A stretch of DNA of 48,655 nt, taken from assembly GCA_902515405.1 (NCBI GenBank), contig CABXUS010000009.1, positions 1 through 48,655 on the forward strand, given 5' to 3'. This DNA is from an uncultured Bacteroidota bacterium (GTDB lineage: Bacteria; Bacteroidota; Bacteroidia; Flavobacteriales; Flavobacteriaceae). Within the stretch, counting starts at the first letter, position 1. The number at the start of each line of letters is the position of its first letter. Shown here in pieces: positions 34,295-42,092 of this stretch. Made by a program: the position numbers and the translations under genes. The notes below the pieces were generated by a model that did no database searches, had not been told where the DNA came from, and worked only from the letters and a program-made list of their open reading frames with translations.

Positions 34295-34813
34295 ATGAAA
34301 AATTTTATATACATACTATCAGGATTATTTCTTCTAGCATCATGTATGTCAAATGTAGATGATAATTCAACTGAAAAATCAAATGGTTTTGTAATGGACA
34401 CTGGTCAGACAATCATGCTAGGAAGCGATGCTTCAGTCGAAGTTGTAAAACAAATTGATAATGCTTGGAAAAGCAGAGATTATGAAACATTAAAATCATT
34501 AGTCGCTGATGATGCTAAACTATATCACGATGATGGTAGGGTTTCTACTGGAGGCGGAGAGTTTGTTGCAGCAATTGAAAGTGATTATACTGAGATGGTT
34601 GCTGAAGGAAAAGAGTGGGATTGGGTCATGAACTTTGCATTTTCTGTAAAGGTTTCAGAATCTGAAAATGAGGATTTGGGGAATGATGATGGTGAATGGG
34701 TTAGTGCTCGATTTACAACTGCTTCTGATGAGGTTTTTGAGGAGTGGTACTATATTGTGGATGGTAAACTTTCTTGGTGGGGATCTGCTAAAAGAGGATT
34801 ATACACAGAGTAA
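34295..34813 (+). CDS. NTF2-like lipoprotein, second of a tandem pair
   Basis: A 172-residue lipoprotein (LLASC, Cys17) paralogous to the gene before it. QIDNAWKSRDYETLKSLVADDAKLYHDDGR, GGEFVAAIESDY, DGEWVSARFTTASDE and EEWYYIVDGKLSWWGSAK are the shared blocks. The helical insert is longer and more acidic than in the first copy, and the two have diverged considerably, so the duplication is old. It is followed by a strong bidirectional terminator shared with the fibre operon. Confidence 0.82.
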   Translation: MKNFIYILSGLFLLASCMSNVDDNSTEKSNGFVMDTGQTIMLGSDASVEVVKQIDNAWKSRDYETLKSLVADDAKLYHDDGRVSTGGGEFVAAIESDYTEMVAEGKEWDWVMNFAFSVKVSESENEDLGNDDGEWVSARFTTASDEVFEEWYYIVDGKLSWWGSAKRGLYTE

Positions 34814-34833
34814 AATAACTCAGATTTAATTTT

Positions 34834-34863
34834 AAAAAAGCTCATAGAAATATGGGCTTTTTT
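34834..34863. terminator. Strong bidirectional terminator
   Basis: AAAAAAGCTCATA (34834-34846), loop GAAA, TATGGGCTTTTTT (34851-34863), a 13-bp stem with one mismatch or wobble, flanked by A and T tracts. It ends the plus-strand lipoprotein pair and the minus-strand fibre operon, whose stop codon begins 2 bases beyond it. Confidence 0.9.
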
Positions 34864-34864
34864 A

Positions 34865-37800
34865 TTATTTACTCTGTTTTAATAATTCAAGTTCTTTTTT
34901 AAGTTTTTCTATTTCAATATTCAATTCTTGAATTGATTTAATTAAAGGCATTATAATTTGTTTATAATCCATTCCTAAAAACCCTTCATTATCTTCTGAA
35001 ATTATAGTGCTTTCTGGGTCAGATTCTTTCAATATTTTATCAACTTCCTGAGCTATCAAACCGTACTCATATCTAGTCTCATTATTTTCTTCCTCTCCTT
35101 TATACTGACTTTTACTAATTTTTAAATATGACACAGGATTTAATTTATTAATAAACTGAAGGCCCAGGTTAACTGGCTTTATAAAATCCTTAAGTCTCAT
35201 ATCTGATGAGTTTATTGTTGCATTAGCATATAAAACAGCAGCACCATCTTGCGCGGCATATACTCTTGTCACGTCAGCATTACCAATTACAGCATAGTTG
35301 TTACCCTGTCCTGTAGCTCCCTTACCGATAACTATCTGGTTAGAAGCGTTGTTCGCACTAGGATCTGCCTGATAACCTATAATAGTATTATTTGACCCAG
35401 TTGTAATAACATCACCTGCTTCATATCCTAAAGCTGTGTTATAATTACCTGTGTTGTTTGAATGTAAAGCATAATAACCTAAAGCTGTGTTTTGGTCTCC
35501 AGTAGTATTTGAATATAAACTTCTTGATCCCGAAGCTGTGTTATAATCACCTGTAGTGTTAAGTCTTAAAGCATAATATCCTGTAGCTGTATTTTCGGTT
35601 CCTGTAATGTTTTCTTGTAAAGCTCTAGTACCCATAGCAGTGTTAAGATTGCCTGTAGTGTTTTTAATTAAAGTTCTTGATCCCAATGCTGTATTTCCAC
35701 TACCTGTAGTGTTATAATATAAAGCATAATAACCTAAAGCTGTATTAGTTCCACCTGAAATGTTTGAATATAAAGTTCTTGATCCCAATGCTGTGTTCTC
35801 GATTCCTATAGTATTTGCATTTAAAGCCAAGGATCCTAAAGCTGTATTTTCATTACCGGAAGTGTTTGACGTTAATGCATCATATCCTATAGCTGTGTTT
35901 CTGTCACCTGTTGTTACAGCATCCATAGCATTAATCCCAACTGCTGTATTTTTAGTTGCAGCATTTAATGTTCCCGTTGTTTGATGACCAAGAATCATGG
36001 AATCTGCAAAGTCAGTGCCTCCACTTTTTGCATCAGTCAAATCATCAATGGCTCCGGCTACTCCGCTGTTGTTGACCCAAGCAAGCACACCACTTCCATC
36101 GGTTTTCAGTACCTGATTCGCAGAACCATCAGCCGCGGGAAGCGTCCAAACTTGATCTCCACCCAATGCTGCAGCAGATTGGAAACCTACATGGTGTGTT
36201 CCATTTGCGGTGTCTTCATAAAACTTTATACCATCGGCATGAACCATAGCGCCCATATCCTCAGCCATATAAACATCTGTAATAGCATCATCTCCAAATA
36301 CCGCCTTATTATTTCCTTTTCCGTCTGCATCATGGCCAATAACGATTTGGTTGGTTCCAGTTTGACTATGTGGGTTAGCACGATATCCTATCATAATATT
36401 ATTATCACCACTTGTGATCATATCCCCAGCCTGGAATCCAAGTGCGGTATTGAAATCAGCATCATTATCCAATTCTTCCAATGCCTCTTTACCTACAGCA
36501 GTATTCCAGCTACCTGAAACATTCGAAATTAGCGCATCAGCGCCAAGTGCAGTATTATTTATCCCAGATTGGTTACCCATTAATACCCGATATCCTATAG
36601 CTGTATTGTTTGATGATGTTGTATTTGAAAATAATGCATCTTTACCAAGTGCAGTATTGGCAGTTCCTGATGTATTTGCCGTTAATGCTCTATGACCTAT
36701 AGCTACGTTATCATCACCCAGTGTTATTGCATCCATAGCATTAATCCCAACTGCTGTATTATTCGATGCACTGTTTAATGTTCCCGTTGTTTGATGACCG
36801 AGAATCATGGAATTTGAAAAGTTAGTTCCACCACTTTTTCCGTCAGTCAAATCATCAATGGCTCCTGCTACTCCGCTGTTGTTCACCCAAGCAAGAACTC
36901 CACTACCATCTGTTTTCAGTACCTGATTCGCAGAACCATCAGCCGAGGGAAGCGTCCAAACCTGATCTCCACCCAATGTTGCAGCAGATTGGAAACCTAC
37001 ATGGTTTGTTCCATTTGCCGTGTCTTCATAAAACTTTACACCATCGACATGAACCATAGCGCCCATATCCTCAGCCATGTAAATATCTGTAACATTATCA
37101 CTTCCTATAACTGCCGTATCATTACCCAGTCCAGTAGCCCCATATCCAATGACTATTTGGCGATTTCCATTATGAGCACTAGGATCTGTACCCGCACCAA
37201 TCAAAGTGTTTTGAAAACCTGTACTGATTACATTACCAGCTTGATAACCAATTGCGGTGTTTTGTCCTGCAGTGGCGAGCTTTAGAGCCTCAAAACCAAT
37301 TGCTGTATTAAAATCACCTGTTTCATTATCATTAGAAGCATAGGTTCCAATAGCGGTATTGTAATTTCCTGATATATTCATGTGCATTGCGCGCGCTCCA
37401 ATTGCTGTGTTATTTTGACCTGTAGTGAGCTGAATAAAAGCGCCGTATCCCAATGCTGTATTCATGTCTCCCTCAGTTATTGCTCTCATAGCATAAATCC
37501 CAACTGCTGTATTTCCTGTTGCAATATTTAATGTTCCTGTTGTTTCATGACCAAGGAGCATGGAGCCTGTAAAGTTGGTGCCACCACTTTTTCCATCAGT
37601 CAAATCATCAATGGCTCCCGCTACTCCGCTGTTTGCAGTCCAAGCAAGAGTGCCGCTTCCATCGGTTTTTAAAACCTGACCATTTGTACCATCTGCAGTA
37701 GGAAGGGTCCAAACTTGATCTCCACCCAATGTTGCAGCAGAGTTAAAGCCTACATAGTTTGTTCCATTTGCAGTGTCTTCATAAAACTTTACACCATCGG

Positions 37801-39859
37801 CATGAACCGTAGCGCCCATATCCTGAGCCATGTAAACGTCCGTAACATCACTGTTTCCTAAAACCACCATATTATCTGATTTACCTCTAGCACCTTTGCC
37901 AATAATGATTTGGTTTTCTCCACTCTCTCTTGGAGAAGTACGTGTCTCAGAACCAATTAATATATTATAGTCACCTGTTGTCATATATTCTCCTGCATGA
38001 TATCCGATGCCAATATTATTATTTGATGACGCTCCACCATTCCCCAAAGTATAAAATGCTTTTCTTCCAACTGCAATATTATGATGAGTGCCTTTACCGG
38101 CATACAGTGCCATAGTACCAAGTGCTGTATTATAATACCCATCATCGTTTGCCTCCATTGCCTCTGACCCTATCGCTGTATTTCCATAGCCTTCCGTGTC
38201 ATTAGCTAGTGCTTGATAACCAACTGCAGTGTTCGCACTGTACCTGGTATGATCTCTTAGCGCATCCGTCCCAACAGCTGTATTGGCATCCCAACTAGTA
38301 AGGGACGTCAAAGCATTGTAACCAACAGCTGTATTGCTATCACCCGAAGTAAGGGCATCCATAGCAGTAATACCAACTGCTGTATTGTATTGTGCATCGC
38401 TGCTTAATGTTCCTGTTGTTTCATGACCAAGGAGCATGGAGCCTGTAAAGTTGGTGCCACCACTTTTTCCATCCGTTAAATCATCAATTGAACTTGATGA
38501 TCCTGATCCAATATATGTTTTTAATCTACTAACTGCTGTTTTTCTGTTTGTTCCTCCTCCGCCATCATCAATTATAATTAAATCTAAATCCGTTATCGCA
38601 GCACCAATATCTGTTGCTCCATCAATTTCTAATGACGATAATGCAACCTTACCTACTGTGGAGATTTGGTTTAATTTTGAATCAGCTATTGAGCCTGCTA
38701 ATTCATCGTTAGCAATACCGCCATCTTTTATTGTCACTGCTCCACTTGAAACACTAAAATTATCTGAACTAAATGAAGATATTCCTTTATTAGACGTTGT
38801 AGCATCTTCCCCAGATATTACTCCATTATTTATATCAATACCCTCACCAGCTGAGAATTTAGCTCTTACATCTGAAGTGCTTAATTGAGTGTTTGTATCC
38901 GTAGAAGATATTACACCATTTGTAATATCAATATTAGTCCCTGCTGTATACTCAGTATTTGTATCCGTAGAAGATATTACACCATTTGTAATATCAATAT
39001 TAGTCCCTGCTGTATACTCAGTATTTGTATCGGTTGAAGATATTGTTACAGCTCCAGCATTTTCTGTTATTGTAACATTTGATCCCGCTGTAAAAGCAAG
39101 CGTCTCACTATCAGCCAAAGTATTACCACCAGCTGTAACTGAGCGTACTGTATCAGTATCTGTTACAGTACTAGATATAGTATTATTCCCATCAATCGAT
39201 ATCCCTGTACCTGCTGTAAGTTTATCTGTTAAATCATTATATGATCCTGAGCTTGCAGCAGTTGATAACCCCAAAACATTTCTTGATGAGGCAGCGTCTG
39301 ATGCTGTAATCAGGCCAACCATAGGGGCAGTTGTGGAACCAGTTCCTCCATTTTCAACAGGAAGGATAGCTTCAACATCATCAGTTAAATCAACCTTATT
39401 GACTGAGATTTCATTATTACTAATTGTAAGATAATCTTGACCGGTTATTGTTAAAGTTGAGCCGGATGAATTGGAATATAAAGCGTAAGGAACACTTAAT
39501 AATTGTGTAGTATCTTCAGCTATGTAATTAAATCCACCAGCAGGGTCAACTTCAACTTTTAGGTAATATGGTCCAGCTGACCAATCTATTGTTTCCATTT
39601 CATCAGCTGAAAGTCCTTTGCCAATAATCATCGTAGCTAATCCATTGGTATTTGTAATCACGCTGTGCTCCTCTGAATATACATTAGATCCGTTTTGAGA
39701 ACTTTTAAGTATTGAAATTCTAAAGCTAATTTCTTTATTAGATATTAATTGGCCAGACGCGTCTCTTATAACGGATTGATATGTAAAGCTATTAGGTGAC
39801 TGCGAGTAGATATCGTTAACAAATAGGGCTAAAAAGAAGCAAAGTGTTATTTTTTTCAT
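34865..39859 (-). CDS. Giant modular surface fibre with YadA-like repeats and C-terminal S74 chaperone
   Basis: A 1664-residue exported protein (signal peptide MKKITLCFFLALFVNDIYSQ). Residues about 21-130 form an N-terminal domain common in Bacteroidota fibre proteins (FTYQSVIRDASGQLISNKE). Residues 130-450 are Thr/Asp/Gly-rich beta repeats. From about 458 come four modules joined by IDDLTDGKSGGTNF linkers, each filled with NTAxGxxAL repeats like YadA heads. The last module carries a tract of 17-residue repeats (about 1320-1480). DMRLKDFIKPVNLGLQFI at about 1552 opens a Peptidase_S74 intramolecular chaperone with the SDxRLK Ser/Lys pair, and the protein ends in a coiled coil (IEKLKKELELLKQSK). 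I infer a trimeric adhesin-like fibre. The start overlaps the T9SS gene as ATGA. Confidence 0.88.
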   Translation of the reverse strand: MKKITLCFFLALFVNDIYSQSPNSFTYQSVIRDASGQLISNKEISFRISILKSSQNGSNVYSEEHSVITNTNGLATMIIGKGLSADEMETIDWSAGPYYLKVEVDPAGGFNYIAEDTTQLLSVPYALYSNSSGSTLTITGQDYLTISNNEISVNKVDLTDDVEAILPVENGGTGSTTAPMVGLITASDAASSRNVLGLSTAASSGSYNDLTDKLTAGTGISIDGNNTISSTVTDTDTVRSVTAGGNTLADSETLAFTAGSNVTITENAGAVTISSTDTNTEYTAGTNIDITNGVISSTDTNTEYTAGTNIDITNGVISSTDTNTQLSTSDVRAKFSAGEGIDINNGVISGEDATTSNKGISSFSSDNFSVSSGAVTIKDGGIANDELAGSIADSKLNQISTVGKVALSSLEIDGATDIGAAITDLDLIIIDDGGGGTNRKTAVSRLKTYIGSGSSSSIDDLTDGKSGGTNFTGSMLLGHETTGTLSSDAQYNTAVGITAMDALTSGDSNTAVGYNALTSLTSWDANTAVGTDALRDHTRYSANTAVGYQALANDTEGYGNTAIGSEAMEANDDGYYNTALGTMALYAGKGTHHNIAVGRKAFYTLGNGGASSNNNIGIGYHAGEYMTTGDYNILIGSETRTSPRESGENQIIIGKGARGKSDNMVVLGNSDVTDVYMAQDMGATVHADGVKFYEDTANGTNYVGFNSAATLGGDQVWTLPTADGTNGQVLKTDGSGTLAWTANSGVAGAIDDLTDGKSGGTNFTGSMLLGHETTGTLNIATGNTAVGIYAMRAITEGDMNTALGYGAFIQLTTGQNNTAIGARAMHMNISGNYNTAIGTYASNDNETGDFNTAIGFEALKLATAGQNTAIGYQAGNVISTGFQNTLIGAGTDPSAHNGNRQIVIGYGATGLGNDTAVIGSDNVTDIYMAEDMGAMVHVDGVKFYEDTANGTNHVGFQSAATLGGDQVWTLPSADGSANQVLKTDGSGVLAWVNNSGVAGAIDDLTDGKSGGTNFSNSMILGHQTTGTLNSASNNTAVGINAMDAITLGDDNVAIGHRALTANTSGTANTALGKDALFSNTTSSNNTAIGYRVLMGNQSGINNTALGADALISNVSGSWNTAVGKEALEELDNDADFNTALGFQAGDMITSGDNNIMIGYRANPHSQTGTNQIVIGHDADGKGNNKAVFGDDAITDVYMAEDMGAMVHADGIKFYEDTANGTHHVGFQSAAALGGDQVWTLPAADGSANQVLKTDGSGVLAWVNNSGVAGAIDDLTDAKSGGTDFADSMILGHQTTGTLNAATKNTAVGINAMDAVTTGDRNTAIGYDALTSNTSGNENTALGSLALNANTIGIENTALGSRTLYSNISGGTNTALGYYALYYNTTGSGNTALGSRTLIKNTTGNLNTAMGTRALQENITGTENTATGYYALRLNTTGDYNTASGSRSLYSNTTGDQNTALGYYALHSNNTGNYNTALGYEAGDVITTGSNNTIIGYQADPSANNASNQIVIGKGATGQGNNYAVIGNADVTRVYAAQDGAAVLYANATINSSDMRLKDFIKPVNLGLQFINKLNPVSYLKISKSQYKGEEENNETRYEYGLIAQEVDKILKESDPESTIISEDNEGFLGMDYKQIIMPLIKSIQELNIEIEKLKKELELLKQSK
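35420..35900. repeat. Tract of 51-bp (17-codon) tandem repeats in the fibre gene
   Basis: Nine or so diverged copies encode G-x-x-NTALG-x-x-x-L-x-x-N-x-T. Units with YYAL and units with SRTL tend to alternate, implying an older 34-residue duplication. Boundaries are approximate. Confidence 0.8.
35965..36283. repeat. 319-bp direct repeat, copy A (fibre module linker)
   Basis: Collinear with copy B at an offset of exactly 810 bases and very similar by eye. It encodes about 106 residues, including TDVYMAEDMGAMVHADG, GGDQVWTLP, QVLKTDGSGVLAW and AGAIDDLTD. Confidence 0.85.
36775..37093. repeat. 319-bp direct repeat, copy B
   Basis: No length differences from copy A or copy C across the unit. 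Differences from copy A are scattered single bases, such as CCGCGGG against CCGAGGG. Confidence 0.85.
37528..37846. repeat. 319-bp direct repeat, copy C
   Basis: Offset 753 bases from copy B and more diverged than A from B. A partial fourth copy (38404 to about 38487) covers only the NFTGSMLLGHETTGTL and DDLTDGKSGG part. Confidence 0.82.
38895..39026. repeat. Perfect 66-bp tandem duplication
   Basis: Bases 38895-38960 and 38961-39026 are identical, starting GTATCCGTAGAAG. They encode two 22-residue units (SSTDTNTEYTAGTNIDITNG). A partial third unit follows at 39027. Exact identity implies recent slippage or unequal exchange. Confidence 0.92.
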
Positions 39860-40338
39860 ACTTTATTTACGGCTAATTTAAAACTACGGAATAATCCGCA
39901 AAAATTATAAAAACTAAGTATGTAAATACCCTCGGAGTATGAACTAAAATCAATAGAAATATCGTTTTCAGAAAATGAATGATCATATATTTTTCTACCT
40001 GCTGCATCATAAACTATTAAAGTTAATTTATGTTCTATATTTTCCATAGAAATATTCACAATGGAAGAAGTGGGATTTGGAAAAACTGAGATTTTTATAC
40101 TATTGTAATCTCTGCAATCGAATACATCAATAATATAAGAGTATTGTACGCCTTGGATAAAATCTAATTCAAGTATTGATGAATCAACTTTTTCAATTGT
40201 GCTTACCTTAAGCTGTCCTATCGTATAACTTAGAGAAACTTGATTAGACTCGATATCCCCACCACTGGTTGTTACGGTTTGCTGAGATGATAAATAAGAG
40301 CTTATTAAAAAAAATGTAGCTATTAATTTTAATTTCAT
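39856..40338 (-). CDS. Small T9SS-secreted protein with type A C-terminal sorting domain
   Basis: A 160-residue exported protein (signal peptide SYLSSQ). A short N-terminal region of about 60 residues (TVTTSGGDIESNQVSLSYTIGQL) is followed by a C-terminal sorting domain starting ISVFPNPTSSIVNIS, then LIVYDAAGRKIYDHSF and DFSSYSEGIYILSF, ending KLAVNKV. Such domains direct export by the type IX system found in gliding Flavobacteriia. The cargo part is too short to be an enzyme. It overlaps the genes on both sides by 4 bases, implying joint production with the fibre. Confidence 0.9.
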   Translation of the reverse strand: MKLKLIATFFLISSYLSSQQTVTTSGGDIESNQVSLSYTIGQLKVSTIEKVDSSILELDFIQGVQYSYIIDVFDCRDYNSIKISVFPNPTSSIVNISMENIEHKLTLIVYDAAGRKIYDHSFSENDISIDFSSYSEGIYILSFYNFCGLFRSFKLAVNKV

Positions 40339-40793
40339 TTGACAAAAGGTAAAGAAGAATGGTGCAAGATAATTTTTAAATCTCCCTTATCATTTTTCTT
40401 GTATACAAAACTATACTCAACTTTGGTTTTATCACCGTTATTATCTGTAAAAAAATAATTCCCCATAGCAATTGCTAAGTCATTTATAATATTGATGGAA
40501 TTATTTTCAAAGTCTACTTTTACCCAGGGATTTAAGGCAAATCCTTTATCTTCAATAAAGTCAGAATCTGAACCTATAAAATATGAAAGAGCTGATTTTA
40601 CATCTCCTCTAAATTGAGCATCTGAGGCTTTTGTTGGTTTAAACTGGACTATGCCATTTTCATAATCATACATTTTACTAATAAAATCTAGAGTAAACAT
40701 TCTGCACTCCTTAATGGTGTCTTTTAACTCCCCTATTTTAACAATTCCATTTCCCCATTTTTCTTGGGCCTTTTCAATTTCTTTAATTTTCAT
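40335..40793 (-). CDS. NTF2-like cytoplasmic protein (CaMKII-association-domain-like)
   Basis: A 152-residue protein without a signal peptide. KWGNGIVKIG near the start, VQFKPTKASDAQFRG, ALSYFIGSDSDFIEDKGFALNPW, AIAMGNYFFTD and KIILHHSSLPF are the blocks of an NTF2-like family widespread in bacteria, whose members are sometimes mislabelled phosphoribosyl-AMP cyclohydrolase. It binds a small molecule or oligomerises; no reaction is established. It is the first gene of the fibre operon and overlaps the T9SS gene by 4 bases. Confidence 0.82.
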   Translation of the reverse strand: MKIKEIEKAQEKWGNGIVKIGELKDTIKECRMFTLDFISKMYDYENGIVQFKPTKASDAQFRGDVKSALSYFIGSDSDFIEDKGFALNPWVKVDFENNSINIINDLAIAMGNYFFTDNNGDKTKVEYSFVYKKNDKGDLKIILHHSSLPFVK

Positions 40794-40803
40794 AATACTA
40801 AGA

Positions 40804-40811
40804 CAAAATTA
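40804..40811 (-). promoter_or_regulatory. -7 box TAATTTTG for the fibre operon
   Basis: An exact minus-strand TAnnTTTG match ending 10 bases before the ATG at 40793. Confidence 0.45.
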
Positions 40812-40832
40812 ATTATAATTTTATGCTTTTAA

Positions 40833-41480
40833 ATGAAAAATCAAATTTCTATTTCAAAAACTGCAAAATACTCTCAACTTGGAAAATGTTGTAAAAAAAT
40901 TGAAACTGTTTGGATTGTTTTACATGGTTATGGTATGTTAAGTGAATATTTCATAAAAAAATTTGAATCTATTCTCAATGAAAAGACTTTGGTTATTGCG
41001 CCTGAAGCAACTAACAAATTTTATTTGGGAAATAATTACTCTAGAGTTGGTGCTAGCTGGATGACAAAACTTAATAGAGAAGAAGAGATTAATGATAATA
41101 TTTTATACTTAGAAAAACTTTACTCAAGAATAAAAAAAGAAATAGGTCATGACAATTTTAAATTAAATACTCTTGGTTTTTCTCAAGGTGGCCCCGCTTT
41201 AGTTAGATGGTTAATGTCGAATAAATTAAATGTTAATTCAATGATTTTGTGGGGTTCTGATATCCCAAAGGATTCATTAAAAACTGAAAATAAATTAAGG
41301 TGGAGTTCAATTAATTTAAAAATTGTCATTGGTAGTAATGATGAGTATATAAATGATGAAAACAGAAAAATATTTATTGAAAGTGTTAAATCATATGGTC
41401 TTAAATATAATCTAATTGAATATGATGGAAATCATAAGATAATAGAAAAAGAATTAGAAAAGATAGTTGCCAGTTTATGA
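40833..41480 (+). CDS. Alpha/beta-hydrolase, phospholipase/carboxylesterase family
   Basis: A 215-residue cytoplasmic esterase of the Abhydrolase_2 type. WIVLHGYG forms the oxyanion-hole region, LGFSQGGPALVRWL has the nucleophile Ser in GFSQG, VIGSNDEYIN the Asp and YDGNHKI the His. Members hydrolyse small carboxylic esters or lysophospholipids. The next gene overlaps its stop as ATGA. Confidence 0.9.
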   Translation: MKNQISISKTAKYSQLGKCCKKIETVWIVLHGYGMLSEYFIKKFESILNEKTLVIAPEATNKFYLGNNYSRVGASWMTKLNREEEINDNILYLEKLYSRIKKEIGHDNFKLNTLGFSQGGPALVRWLMSNKLNVNSMILWGSDIPKDSLKTENKLRWSSINLKIVIGSNDEYINDENRKIFIESVKSYGLKYNLIEYDGNHKIIEKELEKIVASL

Positions 41481-42001
41481 AAGAGAAGTTGGACATCTTA
41501 AATAAGGAATTAGATCTTCTTTTTAAATTATTAAATAAATATTCTAATGAAGAAATTAATTTTAAACCCAGTTTAAAAAAATGGTCAATTGGTGAAAATA
41601 TGTATCATTTATGGCTTTCAGAAATAAGTACAGAAAAATATATTAGAAAAAAAACATCTTATCCTGATTCTTTAGTTAAAGTAAATTCAATTGGGAGATT
41701 AAAGCTTGCTATATTATATTTTGTTTGGTTTATTGGTGTAAAATTAAAAGCGCCCAAGATACTAGTTGACCCTATTCCTAAAAACATTGATCTTCAAAAT
41801 CTAAAAAAAAAGTGGTTGGAATCTAGAAAATCATTTAAGCTGTTAATTGGAAGTTTGGATGAAAATATTTTAAATAAAGGGGTATTAAGACATCCGCTAG
41901 TAGGACGAATCAATATGAAAATGACTTTAGATTTTCTTTTTTACCATTTTAAAAACCATAAAAAGATTATTCATAAATTAGAGAAAAAAATTAATTTATG
42001 A
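41477..42001 (+). CDS. DinB-family protein
   Basis: A 174-residue four-helix protein of the DinB/YfiT superfamily. FKPSLKKWSIGENMYHLWLSE supplies the first metal-binding His, and the C-terminal FLFYHFKNHKKIIHKLEKK the other two. Family members include thiol-dependent metalloenzymes such as bacillithiol transferases, but the substrate here is unknown. It overlaps the esterase by 4 bases and the next small ORF by 4 bases. Confidence 0.87.
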   Translation: MKEKLDILNKELDLLFKLLNKYSNEEINFKPSLKKWSIGENMYHLWLSEISTEKYIRKKTSYPDSLVKVNSIGRLKLAILYFVWFIGVKLKAPKILVDPIPKNIDLQNLKKKWLESRKSFKLLIGSLDENILNKGVLRHPLVGRINMKMTLDFLFYHFKNHKKIIHKLEKKINL

Positions 42002-42090
42002 ACTGGGAAGAATGGTACGTAAAAAACAGGTGGATAATATGGTCCATTGTTGGTGGTTACCTGCTTTTAAGACTACTTGCTTTACTCTAA
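41998..42090 (+). CDS. 30-residue single-pass membrane peptide
   Basis: ATG 41998 to TAA 42088-42090. The sequence begins MNWEEWYVKNRWIIWSIVGG and ends in a Leu-rich helix, so it is one transmembrane segment with a Trp-rich amphipathic start. The ATG overlaps the DinB TGA as ATGA, the same junction type that links DinB to the esterase. Coupled translation and a clean hydrophobic helix support it as a real small protein, though nothing similar is known to me. Confidence 0.5.
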   Translation: MNWEEWYVKNRWIIWSIVGGYLLLRLLALL

Positions 42091-42092
42091 AT

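Noticed and set aside
35760-36695. Plus-strand open frames of 74-178 codons opposite the fibre gene, and others up to 39434.
   Set aside because: They are antisense shadows of low-complexity repeats. Their sequences mirror the NTAxG codons and show no domain or signal features of their own.
34865-39859. Prophage tail-fibre region, because of the S74 domain.
   Set aside because: There are no other phage genes. A T9SS cargo gene and an NTF2-like gene share the operon, and the N-terminus has a bacterial signal peptide.
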